Source: Staphylotrichum longicolle | Lineage: Eukaryota > Ascomycota > Sordariomycetes > Sordariales > Chaetomiaceae | Length of the DNA: 64,000 nucleotides | NCBI GenBank assembly: GCA_019096155.1 | Contig: JAHCVI010000005.1 | Location: 2,118,468-2,182,467, forward strand | Direction: 5' to 3' | In this document: piece after piece, positions 33,349 through 44,181 of the stretch | Layout of the letters: every line of letters begins with the position of its first letter | Position numbering within the stretch: the stretch's first letter is position 1 | The notes under the pieces: model-generated | Told to the model about the DNA's origin: nothing | The model's database searches: none | Seen by the model: the letters and a program-made list of their open reading frames with translations, nothing else | Made by a program: the position numbers and the translations under genes

Positions 33349-36016
33349 TTTGAGCATGCCAAACACGTCATGGAACCCATCAACATCGCAATCATTGGTG
33401 CCAAAGGCGTGGGCAAATCCACATTCATACAACACCTGCGGCGGGCCCCGAGGCCATCGACCACGAACGTCACGTCCCTGCGCCACGAACTCGACGGAGC
33501 CCAATATATCGTCACCCTGGTCGAGCTCGATCTCGAGGGCATCGAGCTGGACCCGAACCAGCCCGTACAATGGCCGAAACAGATCGGTGGACAGATGATG
33601 CCCCGCATGGACGGCGCCTTGATCATGTACGATGCCGTGAACGAGGAGACCACGCGGGAAGTGCCCCCCATCATGGGTGAGTCGATGTCTCGAACTTGAT
33701 CCCCGCACCGGACGCCTACTGATTGGCACAGCCGCGCTGGCGAACTCCTCCCTGCCGACCCTCCTCGTCGCAGCGAAATGCGACACGCCTGATGACCTGC
33801 GGCACCCGGACCTTGCGGGGCTGGCATCTGCCTTTCCCACCTGTGCCGGCCATTTTAGGACTGCGTCCAACGCGCCCGGCAGCGCTCGAGAATGCCTGCA
33901 TGCTATTTCGAGGGCCGCCCTGGCCAACCGGAGAGGTGAGATCGGCGCTCTGGCGGATACCCCTCCTCCCCACTTGTGTCCCTGGCGAGCCCGGCTATGG
34001 GACTGGTGGAGGGTAGCACGTTTGTGAGACGGGGCTGATAAAAAGCATCAGACAAGTCGGACGGGTCCGGCATCAGGAGGCGCGCAGCTTCCACAGCGAA
34101 CCTCGATGCCCCAATGGATATCCTCAATGGCCGCCCAATCAGCCAGCATAGTAAACACAGCAGAGCCAGTTCCGATTTCTCGCTCCTGCGCGGATTCCCT
34201 CAACCACCCAGCGACGGCCAGTACCGGGGCCCGGCTTCCAGGTCGCCACGGCTGGACTACCAGACCATGAGCTCAGGCAGCAGTAATTTAAACCCCAGCA
34301 CAGCCATACCAGAGGACGGAAAACAGCAGACGGTGTCGAGCATGCTGCGGACGCCCGGCATCCGGCTTGACAGCGGGACCGAGTCCTTTCTGGACGTTGA
34401 CGAATCCGACGCAGAGTCGTACCACCACCCGGACGACATACCGATACTGCAGCGTAATGACGAGGCACTCGCCGACAGGCCGGCCAAGGCCGTCGGTCTC
34501 AGCTTTGGCGATCTCGTTGACAGGCTTCTGGCGCCCAAGATGTCGAAAGCCGACCAGAATTTCGCCGATGTCTTCCTCTGCCTGTACCGGAAAATCGCCA
34601 CCCCTTTTGACCTGCTTTCAGCGATCCGTGCACGGCTGGACCAACTGCGGAGCGACCGGACAGCACAGTACCTAATAAGGATAGAGACGCAGATGCGTGC
34701 CATTGAAGTGGTGGCCAAGTGGCTCTCCCTGTACCCAGGAGACTTTGCGCGGCCGCCGACAAGAAAGAGCCTGGAGAAGCTCATCAAGGAGCTGCTGACC
34801 GAGCCCGTCTTCGTTGCGGCCGCACACCAAATGCGGGTGCATCTGGAGCAGAAAGTTACCGAGGACGACGACACTGGGTGGGCAAAATCTGACCCGACGG
34901 AGGAGCCGGAGAGCAAAGATGCTGGGGGGCGGAGACGGAGTGGCATGGCAGAGTCGATGACGTCTCTGCAGTTGGAAGACTCGAGCGGGCCCAGCCAGCG
35001 GCGTCCGTCGCAGAGCTCTGAGCTGTCCGGCCTGGAGCCGCACGGCGCCCGAGGCCCGGCGCGGTTCCTGTTCCATTCTGTAGACGACTACGAGCGCGAG
35101 GCCGCGACGTTGATGCCATCAGCAACCCTGCCCCTCAACAAGTTTCGCTATCACGCGTTTATGGACCTCGACGCGGAGGACATCGCAGACGAGATGACGC
35201 GGATTGACTGGATCATGTTCAGCTCGATCCGGATCCGCGACCTAGTACGGCACGTCAGCCTGTCTCACGATCAAAAGGAGAAGTGCCGCAACCTCAAGAA
35301 CGTCAACCGCATGATCTCGCACTTCAACCACGTCGCCCAGTGGGTGTCCAACATGATCCTGATCCGCGACAAGGCCAAGCACCGCGCGCCGTGCCTCGAA
35401 AAGTTCATGATCATCGCCCAGAAGCTGCGCCAGCTCAACAACTACAACGGCCTCGCCGCGGTGCTGGCCGGCATCAACGGGACCGCGATCCACCGCCTCG
35501 CGCAGACGCGCAACCTGGTCAGGGAGGACGTGCTGAAGCGATTCGCCGGGCTGGGCTTGCTGATGGGCACGCAAAAGAGCCACTTCGCTTACCGCCTGGC
35601 TTGGGAGAACTCGCCGCTGCCGCGCATCCCGTTCATGCCGCTGCACAGACGCGATCTGGTCTCGGCCGAGGAGGGCAGCAAGACGTTTGTGGGACCCAAC
35701 GGGGACAGGATCAACTGGAAGAAGTTTGAGGTGCTCGGCGAGGTGCTGCTGCCCATCATGAAGAGCCAGGGGCAGCCGTATCCGAACCTGCACCGGAACG
35801 ACGTCTGCCGGGAACTGATACTGGATTGTCGGATGCCTACAGATGACGAGGTTGGTTTTTCTTTAAACTAATAAATCGGGGGGTTGTTGCGTAGTGTGCT
35901 GTTGCTGACTTTGGTTCGAATCACAGGATATCTACCAGCGTAGTTTGCAGGTCGAACCCTCGTCGGGGGGTCCCGGAGAGTCGACCAAAAAGAAGTTTCC
36001 CTGGTTGGCCAAGTAG
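33349..36016 (+). CDS. Ras guanine-nucleotide exchange factor with N-terminal Ras-like GTPase domain
   Basis: The gene encodes two linked modules. From the ATG at 33370, about 170 residues resemble a small GTPase: P-loop GAKGVGKST, DLEG in the G3 position, AAKCD in the G4 position and a SNAPGS-like G5. Then come a Ser-rich linker, a RasGEF N-terminal (REM) domain (GLSFGDLVDRLLAPK, ATPFDLLSAIRARLDQLRSD) and a CDC25-homology catalytic domain (DIADEMTRIDWIMFSSIR, NRMISHFNHVAQWVSNMI, APCLEKFMIIAQKLRQLNNY, LRLAWENSPLPRIPF-type end). Exons: 33349-33676, 33732-33935, 34052-35850 and 35927-36016, with introns of 55, 116 and 76 bp; all internal phases agree. From 33370 the product is 799 residues, ending in KKKFPWLAK. 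It is likely to act on a Ras protein at membranes in nutrient or morphogenesis signalling. An upstream exon probably extends the N-terminus. Confidence 0.92.
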
Positions 36017-36761
36017 GGCGGTCAAGCGGGGGTAACGGGTAATCTTGTGGCGTTTGGGTCGATGGGTTCTCGGGGTTGCTGTCAAGGTGTTCTAGCACGG
36101 GAATGGTCTATGTCGGAGAGGCGAGGCGAGACATGTACAGATCAAGACATTTACTGCTGTTACATCAGGTTCGACCGGATCTGGGTGGATATAATGGAAG
36201 CAAGCGAGGGATCTAAAAGGCAGGCAGGGCGGGAAGGGGAGGCGGTCTCCTTCCCGCGGCCATGGGTTGGAAAGGAGGATATCATTTCTGCTTCTAGACG
36301 TTTTACGGCAACGAGCGGGAGTGCAATGGATTTATTACTTGTTCATGTCTTTTTGGAAAAGATAACTCCGTGTGCTATGCCTTTTTGTTGCTTTGTGACG
36401 CGTGTTCCCAGGGTATGTCCAGTCCGCTATGCTAATACCAGCGCAATATATGCTTGAAGAAAATCAAAATAGCGCCCCCGAAAATGCATGCTAGAACCCC
36501 AAGGATATGAGGAACTGTTCCAGCCTTGCCATGTATACGGGAAATCAGTACTTCATCCGCAAGATGGACTGGGTGTGCTCACCATGGATCCCGATTCTTT
36601 CACCTAGAACAGACTTCTAGTCTTCTTCCTTGGGCCAGAGCCTACAGATAGGGGGTATCAGCCAACCGTCTTCCCAAAGCCCCAACAGCGATCATCGCGG
36701 GGACATGTCCTCTTCCCTGCTCTGGAAGAAAAAAGGCGGGTGTCTGGAAAGGGGATAGGAC
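36017..36761. other. Convergent intergenic region, RasGEF and transporter 3' ends
   Basis: 745 bp between converging genes. No coding sequence, repeat or RNA gene is recognisable; it should hold both 3' UTRs. Confidence 0.55.
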
Positions 36762-38923
36762 TCACAGCTCTCTCCTCCACAGACACTGCAACATCTTTGT
36801 GAAGACCAATATCCACACCAGCACCAGGCACGCGGCCAAAACGCATCCAAAGATCTCGAGACCGTTGCTCCCAAGCGCCGTGGCGAGCGCTTCCGTCGCC
36901 GTGACCTGTTCCACCACACGCTGGTCAGCATTCCCTTTTTGGTTCCTTCCTATCAAACCATCTCACCGTCACCATCACCATCACCATCACTTCGTTTACT
37001 AAAAAAAGAGCGGATAACGGGGCGGTATGCGTGGCAGAGGGAAACTCAAAGAGACTCACCAGCGCGGTATTGGGAAACACAAACGAGAACCACGTCATCT
37101 GGAAGCGCAGCTTGCCCTTGCTCGCCGGGCGCAGGTACTTCCACAGCGAGCCGACCGACACGAGGAAGAACCAGATGCTCAGCCCCCAGAGCCACAGGCC
37201 GGCCATGGGCCAGCAGGCGCAGGATCTGGGCCGCGTGCGGGGGCGTCGGCGAAGGTGGGCGGGAAGATGGCCGGGGCGAGGAGCCGAGCTGGACTGTTGT
37301 CATGGGACAATGAATCATTTTGCGTTAGTGCGTGGGTTGTTTGTTGTTGTTGTTGTTTGTTGTTGGGAAATGGATCAGAAGAAAGGGAAGGGGTAAGGGG
37401 TAAGGACAAAAAAAGGGGGGGGGAAGGAGGAAAGCGACGTACCCAACCCGGCGCAGGTAAACCCGCTCGGCCCGATGGAGATGAACACGCCCGGCCGCTG
37501 GTGGTCGCGCGGCAGCTTCTGTGTCATGAGCCGATACAGGAAGGCCGCGCAGACCATGAAACTGATGAGAAAACCGGTGCCCTGGACGGTGACGGAGGCC
37601 AGGGCGACGGGGACCGTGTGGATGGCGCCGAGCCCGCCGGCGCGGTTGGCGGCCGAGATCAGGTTGGCGCCGAAGGGGGCGGTGAGGAGGAGCGGGTAGG
37701 CCGGAAAGACCCAGACGGGTGTCATGGTGTGGATTGGGAAGACTCTGGGGTTCGGGATTGTTTAGCTTTTGTTGGCTGTGCGGGAAGAAGTCAGGGGTAA
37801 GGGGCTCACTGAGTTGACCAAAGCGTCAGGTAGAGGCCAGCGCTAACCAAGACGCTCACGCCCACATAGATCCAGAAAAGGGCCTCGACCACGGTGAGAA
37901 GCCAGGGGCCAGTATTGGGGATGCCATATTGGGTTATAGTGATGAGTATCGTGGCTGACCTGTTGTGGTGAACGTAAGTAGCCGACGTCTGTCATGCTGG
38001 TTGGCAACGGACTTACGAGACAATCTCAGCTGCGTCAGCCATATCTTTCTAGTCATGGACAGGGGAGAAAACACTCACAATGGCCGAGATAAACAAACTC
38101 TCCATCTGGTCGGTGAACGAGTCCACGAGACTCCCCGCGTGCAAATAGAACCTCAGCGCAATCAAGACGCAGTTCATGACAAACAAGAGGAGATTCAAGA
38201 AGAAAAACGCCAAACCGATCCCCGTCAGCCACTGCGCCTGGTACGGTACTGCATCTCTGGTCAGTCTCCCGCTTCTCCCCTTTCTCAATAATAAAACAGA
38301 GAGCGCGCCAGCCTAAACAAAAACAAAAACACTCACTCGAATGCAGCACATTCGCAATCCCTCCCGTCGCCTACAACACCCCAATCCCCCATTTCACATC
38401 AGCAATCAACCCCCTTTTGTCACACACACCTCTACCTCATAGTTCAACAGGAGGTACCCACCATAGTCATCGTAAACCACGTCCACTGAAAGCACCCGAT
38501 CCGCTCGCGCAACCCAACCCGCCTCCGCAAACCCCTCGCCCTCAACACCGCCCCGTTCAGGCTCTCCGGCGGCGACCCCACCACGCCCCGACCAAACCCT
38601 CCTCCCATAGCCATCCTCCCACCATTACCACCACCGTTACCAGGTTGTGCATACTGCTGCTGCTGCTGCAGCGGCGGCGGTGATGATCCTGCCCCACCAA
38701 GATCCGTCCTTGCCCTGCGCAGCCCTGCACCACCTACACTGTACGGCCACGAGTGTTGTTGTTGCTGTGGCAGCAAGGGCGGTGCGGACAGGGGCATGGA
38801 GGACGGGAAGGGGTCCTCGAGCGGGGTTTCGTAGCCGTTGTTGGTGGGGGACTCGAAGATGGAGTCGAGGCCAGAGGGGGTGCGTGGGGGTGGGTTGGGG
38901 CGGGTGGGTGGTGGGGTTGTCAT
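36762..38923 (-). CDS. SLAC1/TDT-family plasma-membrane transporter (malate or sulfite type), one apparent frameshift
   Basis: The TDT family includes fungal malate permeases (Mae1) and sulfite pumps (Ssu1), with about ten membrane helices. Recognisable blocks: WTWFTMTM-ATGGIANVLH, helix LAFFFLNLLLFVMNCVLIAL, ITQYGIPNTGPWLLTVVEAL, MTPVWVFPAYPLLL, FMVCAAFLYRLMTQKLP, FISIGPSGFTCAG, LWLWGLSIWFFLVSVG and MTWFSFVFPNTALV. The N-terminal 130 residues are Pro/Gln/Gly-rich and cytosolic by inference. Exons: 38462-38923, 38337-38370, 38079-38248, 38017-38029 (13 nt), 37810-37954, 37443-37744, 37060-37293 and 36762-36905. Phases agree except within the seventh exon, where AAQILRLLA and MAGLWLWGL lie in different frames near 37205. 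As written, the gene would be truncated there. The substrate cannot be told from sequence by eye. Confidence 0.85.
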
Positions 38924-38944
38924 TGTTCTGTTCTGGTGGGAGAT

Positions 38945-38982
<38 letters not shown>

Positions 38983-40626
38983 TGTGTGTGTGTGTGTGTG
39001 TGTATGTGGGTCTCTATCGTGTAGGGTATGGTGTAGGGGTTGGTGAGGATAGGTCTGGAGGGGAGGTTATGGTAGGGTATGGCAGGAAGGTGAGGGTGAA
39101 TGTGAGAGAGAGGGGGAGGAGACAGGAAGGAGGAGGATCTGGGTGAGGGGTCGGGGGAGGTAAACGGCGCAAGTCATAAGAGCTAGGAATGGTGCTGGCG
39201 ATGGTGAGGTTGTAGTCGACGGCAGGACGTGTCGTGGAAAAAGGGCTGGCTTATCACCCAAGTGCTGCGGTGCTTGATAGGGCCATGACGTTGGTTGGGT
39301 GCTGGAGGGGGGCAGCGGTGTGGTGTGGTGTGGTGTGTGGGGGTTATATAGAGCACATCCATTAAAGGGCATGTCTTTTAGTGGCACTTCAAGGGCGCTG
39401 TGTAAGTGCCGCATAGCCGCCGTTCGCGTTGAAATCGAGTCACTGGCTGGCATTTGGGCGAAGCTTGTTTCGACAGGCTCACTGCAACTGGACGGGCAGA
39501 ATGGCAAACACATGTGGAGGATGCGATCGGGATACTCCCTGCTCGGTCTGAACAAGTGGAGCGAGCTGACGGTTTGCGGCGACTGAACGCTCTGTTTCTG
39601 CTTGATTTCTGCTTGATTTCTGCCTTTTCGGTGCTGTTTCGCCTGGTCACCCACCAAGACCCAAGAGAGAGTCGGGTGTAAGTCCCGACCAACCACGGGT
39701 CCTCTTCTGCTGATTCCTCATGGTGACTGACCAAGGCAGCTTGCTAGCTCCAGAGCCGACTCGAAGCTAAAAGAAAATCCAAAACACAAGGAGAAAAAGG
39801 GAGGGCGACGTCATTCCCGGGTTTCAGCGAATGCCAAGCCGGGCTATCCGGCCACCTGACCCCCCTGCAGTCCGTTCCGGATCTCGGATCTACACGGATC
39901 TTCAAGCCCGGGCGAATGCCGAGACCGCGACTGAACGTCACCGACTCGCATCCACAACCTTCGGTCCCCTCAAATCCAATCTCCTTCAGGCTACCACTTG
40001 TGTCTGTCAGGAGTTCTGTGTCAAAGCTTACCTTTCCTTAAAAAGAGATGAACGACGACACATCGCGGACACGAAGGACCTCCCACGCACTACAAGACTC
40101 GCCATCCACGCGTATGTCGTGGACAGCGCGCATGCAAGATGGGTGCGATAGTTTTGTCCTTTGCGGGCATGTCTTGACCCTTTGAGAACGCAGTAGAGAC
40201 CGGTGGGGTACTGACTTGCTCCTAATGAGATGCAAACACACTGCAGCGATAGGAAACAAACACACAAACCCCCCAACCTCCAGTAAAATGCGCACATGCA
40301 TTCTGTCTGCATGGCTGTCTAGCGTACCAGGCAACGGTGACCACTTTCCGAGCCTCTCTTCTACCCCAGATTGATATTTCCATAAAAAGGGGAAAAAATG
40401 ACAGAAAAATGCGCAACCCCCCAAAACGCCAGAGAGAGAGACCCCTTGTCAGAAATGAATGCCCCTCAAACGAGGGGCATGCCATTGTGACCACCAATGC
40501 AGATGTGTTTTTTGTATACTGTCCAAGGGGTAAGGACCGTACCGAAGAAGAATGGACAGAGAAAACGCCAAAATGCGAATGTATGTTTTGATGCACACCT
40601 TTTTAGAGCCCCCGGATTTCATGCAG
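38924..40626. other. Intergenic: transporter promoter and PRS5 3' flank
   Basis: 1.7 kb with no supportable gene. It begins with the transporter's 5' leader, including a two-part microsatellite, and ends at the PRS5 stop. Short frames in the region lack motifs. Confidence 0.55.
38949..39003. repeat. Compound (TC)n-(TG)n microsatellite
   Basis: About 15 TC units (38949-38979) pass through TT directly into about 11 TG units ending near 39003. On the transporter's strand this reads (CA)n then (GA)n and ends about 25 bases before its start codon, i.e. within the 5' leader or core promoter. Confidence 0.97.
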
Positions 40627-42233
40627 TTAGTCGTGGTTGAAGAGCACACTGATCGATTCGCCGTGGTGGACGCGGCGGATGGCCTCGCCAAAGATGGGCG
40701 AGATGTCCAGGACGTCAAGCTTGGGGCCCAGGAGCGCCTTGTGCTCGTCTTGGGGCACCGAGTTGGTCACGACCAGCTTGTCGATGGCTGACGCCTTGAT
40801 GCGGTTGATGGCGTCGCCGCTGAAGACGCCGTGAGTGAGGAGCGCGTAGATCTTGGTGGCGCCCTCCTTCTTGAGGAGCTTGGCAGCCCGGGTGATGGTG
40901 TTGCCGGTATCCGCAAGATCGTCGATGAGGATGCAGACACGGTCCGTCACGTTGCCGACAAGCATCATGCTCGCGTTTTGTCGGTCGGTGATCTTGGTGG
41001 GACGGCGTTCCTGCGGCGAGGGTTGGTAAGTGGCAGAGAGGGGAGATTGAGAGATATTACCTTGTGAATGAGGGCGAATTCGATGCCCATGCTGTCCGCA
41101 ATCGCTGTCGCGCGCTTTGCGCCGCCGGCGTCAGGGCTGATGATCACGGCATCCTTGTAGTTGGGAATGAGCGTCTGGATGTACCGCTTGAGAAGCGGCC
41201 TGCCGTAAAGGTTGTCGACGGGGACATCGAAAAACCCTTGGACTAGACTCAACGTCAGCACCCTCACTTGAAAGAGGCGAAGGAATACGAAAACATAGAA
41301 GATGCGTGTCGACAAGAGGCTCCGAGACAAACAGAGCCTCCTGCTTGGCATGCATCATCTCCTTCACCACTGGTTACACATACCTTGAGGGTCGTGCAAA
41401 TCCATGGTGATCACTGCAGCCAAGTTAGCAATAGGTTTCTCTTGGAAGCTCAGCTCGTGATGTCAGGTTTTACCCCTGTCCAGGGCCTGCATCATGAGAA
41501 CATGCGGAAAGTGCATACCGTGATCCGCACCGGCGCAGGTCAAGAGATTGGCCACCAGTGTCCCTGCCTGCGCAACCCATTGCTTGTACCCCGGCTTCGC
41601 CTCGAAAGCGCCAACATGAGACACGTTCTCATAGTCGTGTGTCGTGTAACTGCCTACACGGCCGTGCACGCCGTTTGCGACAGGCTGGTTTCCTCCAAAA
41701 TAGGCGTCGCCGTTGGTCTGCTTGACGGGGGACACGGAGCCAGTCCCATTGGTCAATGACGTCTTGGCCAGCCGGCTGGTGATGTCGGCCCCGTTGACGA
41801 GCCCAGCGCTGCGAGGAACGCCGGGGGCCGGGGTAGCCGGGACGCTGTCAAAAGTGTAGTCCTTCTTGCCGTTCTCGGAGCCGGTCTTGAAGAGAGGCGC
41901 GCCGGCCTTTTTGTACGGAAGGTCGGGTTGCCGCGAGTAGGGGAAGAGGGGCAGGACGGCCGTGACCCGACGCGCGGAGCCCGTCTTACACGCCGAGATC
42001 ATGATGCACAGATCCATAAAGTGGTCGTTGAGCTTGCTGCCGTTGCCGCCAAACCCGGTCTGGATGATGTAGACATCCTTGCCGCGCACCGAGTCCTGGA
42101 TCTCACAGCGGCTCTCGCCCGACGAGAACTTGGTGAGGATGCGGTTGCAGGCGGGCAGGCCGAGGATGTTGCACACGCTCTCGACCAGGGCGGGGTGCGA
42201 GTTGCCGCCGAGGACCACGATGTTTCGGACCAT
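40627..42233 (-). CDS. PRS5: Ribose-phosphate pyrophosphokinase subunit, Prs5 type
   Basis: It belongs to the enzyme making PRPP from ribose 5-phosphate and ATP for purine, pyrimidine, His, Trp and NAD synthesis. The N-terminal half has IVVLGGNSHPALVESVC, FSSGESRCEIQDSVRGKDV and VTAVLPLFPYSRQPD. A family-specific insertion of about 90 residues (KTGSENGKKDYTFDSVPATP and onward) interrupts the fold before GYKQWVAQAGTLVANLL, as in yeast Prs5. ADHVITMDLHDPQ, FFDVPVDNLYG, SPDAGGAKRATAIAD and the PRPP-binding loop VCILIDDLADTGNTI follow. Exons: 41519-42233, 41384-41413 (30 nt), 41061-41242 and 40627-41010; introns 105, 141 and 50 bp, phases consistent, 436 residues. Yeast Prs5 works in a hetero-oligomer with Prs1 and is linked to cell-wall integrity. 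The start at 42233 matches the family. Confidence 0.95.
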
Positions 42234-43575
42234 GGTGGTGGTGATGGCGGCTCAATTGAATGACGCGATCGCGGAGGGAGGTTGCGGAGCAGGACCGGAG
42301 AAGGGGAAGGGTGGCGGCAGGCAAGCTGCAGCGTCGTTGCTTGGGGGTGCAGTTGCTTTGCAGCGGCACAAGGCAAGCCCCGGAACAATGCAGGAGGCGA
42401 GAGTCGGAGGGCCGAAGAGCCTCGATCACAACACCACGACCGATGCCGGCGGGAGCAAGACAACCGTCAACGAGGCTGAGGCTTTATCGACGTTTGCTGC
42501 TGCAGGACGAAACAATCGAGGACGAAAGGGGGACCAACGGGCAAAAAAGATGCCTCACGCCGGCGGCCGGTCGCTAACAAAAAAATGCCGAGGGACCTGG
42601 GGGGGCGCCTGGGGCAACTTTATTGTGGAGGAGGGGCACACGGGCCGGGACGGGCTTGTTGGCCACTGGCGGGTTGTGGTGTGCGGGTGAGCGGTGAGGG
42701 GCAGTGTGTAAGAGAGATGCGAGGGCGAGGAGAGGCAAGGACAATGAGATGAAAGAGGCTCGAAGCGGGGAGAAAGGGAGGAGTGGGAGGGAAAGAGATC
42801 ACAAGGGAACCATCTTGGTGAGTTCAGTCAAGAGTTGACCAGCGAGAATTACCGTCGGGAGCGGCAATGCGTTTGGGTTGTGGAGAGGGCGGTCCCTTCG
42901 CTGTGGGAACCGTTGACCGCGGGGCAGCCAGGAATTAAACAAAAATTTCTGCTGCGGCCTGTGAGCCGGGCCCTCTCGCCTCGTAGGTTTTTTTGACGTT
43001 GCGGTGGCCCGGGGCCCGGGATGAAGTGCCTCAAGTGCCTCATCCGCCTCAAGATGTGCGTGTGCCTGCCTTTGGTACAAGGGTACGTACATTCCTGTCG
43101 GGCAATGATGATGCGAGAATTTTTCGGCGGGGCAGTTGTCGACCTGTCGATTGGACAGCAAAAGCGCGCTCCGTTGGATGTGCCCTGCAACCGAGTGGGG
43201 AGCTTCATGGAGGGGCAGCCTGGCCTGCCGCCTCTGTGTCATGCTGCGGAAACCAAACCCACTTGCAGCCTCGCTCATCAGGCCTGTCAGCCTCTTTGTT
43301 TTTTTCTTTCCGACTGCATGTGGTTTGAGTTTCGCAAATGCAACTAGTCGCACCATCAACCAGACAGGGGGAAAGCAAGAAGCACAGCGCACAGGACCAC
43401 AGGCCAGCATATAGGTCAACACCCCAAGAACCAAACAAGAAAAAATCATCAACCCAAAAGCCTCAACAATCTGCAGAGTCCAAGCTCCTGGACAGCACAG
43501 CACATCATCCTCGAGCTCACCCACACCATTCTCGCCTCACCAACCCCGCAAGTGACCTGAGGTCCCAAGACAAAC
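42234..43575. promoter_or_regulatory. Divergent promoter region PRS5 / RPC17
   Basis: 1.34 kb between divergent start codons. It holds both promoters and leaders. A 241-codon antisense frame (42799-43524) has no family motif and is not called. No specific regulatory site is recognised. Confidence 0.5.
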
Positions 43576-44122
43576 ATGAAGATCCTCGAGTCACAAAACG
43601 CGCTCCTCTCCAACTTCGAGGTGTACCAGCACATCACCGAGCAGCAGAAGCGGAACAAGACCCAGAACCGACGCCTGCCTGGCAATGCGTACCATGTCAT
43701 GAACGAGGTCGGCCTTCACTACCAATGCTGCTGTCTCACTCCCGCCCCTGGCTAATTGACAAGATCAGGTGGTCAAGTATCTGAGCGAGAAGCCCAGCCC
43801 GCTGGAAAATCAACAAGAAACCAAAGCCTACGACTCGGCGGCCATCCCGCGCCTGCTCGAGAAGCTGCGCGAGGCCAACCTGCCGAGCGAGCTGACCAAG
43901 GGCGAGGTGCTCTCCATCCTCAACCTGCGCCCGTCGTCTAGTGCGCTTCTGAGCACGGCGATTGAGGACATGGAAGAGCGGTTCAGCGAGGACGAGCAGA
44001 ACAAGATCGTCGACATTATCGGCGACGTCTTGGGCCGCCCCGAGCCTGGCGAGGGGGCTGAGGGCGGTGAGGACGAGGAGATGGATGCTGACGCCGTCCC
44101 GTCAATCGAGAACGGTTACTGA
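43576..44122 (+). CDS. RPC17: RNA polymerase III subunit C17 (Rpc17/CGRP-RCP)
   Basis: With C25 (Rpc25) this subunit forms the stalk of RNA polymerase III and contacts the initiation machinery. Exon 1 (43576-43707) encodes MKILESQNALLSNFEVYQHI, closely paralleling the yeast start MKVLEERNAFLSDYEV. Exon 2 (43769-44122) encodes VVKYLSEKPSPLENQ, the HRDC-like part LTKGEVLSILNLRPSSSALL and IEDMEERFSEDEQNKIVDII, and an acidic tail. The 61-bp intron has donor GTCGGC (weak), branch GCTAAT and acceptor ATCAG; the junction MNE-VVKYL is in frame and the total is 161 residues, normal for the family. It ends 59 bp from the stop codon of the convergent Rho-like gene. It is the second Pol III subunit in this window. 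Confidence 0.94.
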
Positions 44123-44181
44123 GCGGCGAGCGAGCGTCTCACATGCGCCCGCCCCCCGTTCAAAGCCATTGCAACCCCCGC

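Noticed and set aside
36961..36995. CACCAT hexamer repeats, possibly a His-rich coding segment
   Set aside because: It falls inside an intron of the transporter gene defined by good donor and acceptor sites.
42799..43524. 241-codon minus-strand frame between PRS5 and RPC17
   Set aside because: One hydrophobic patch but no motif, and it lies in the RPC17 promoter; better explained by chance in GC-rich DNA.
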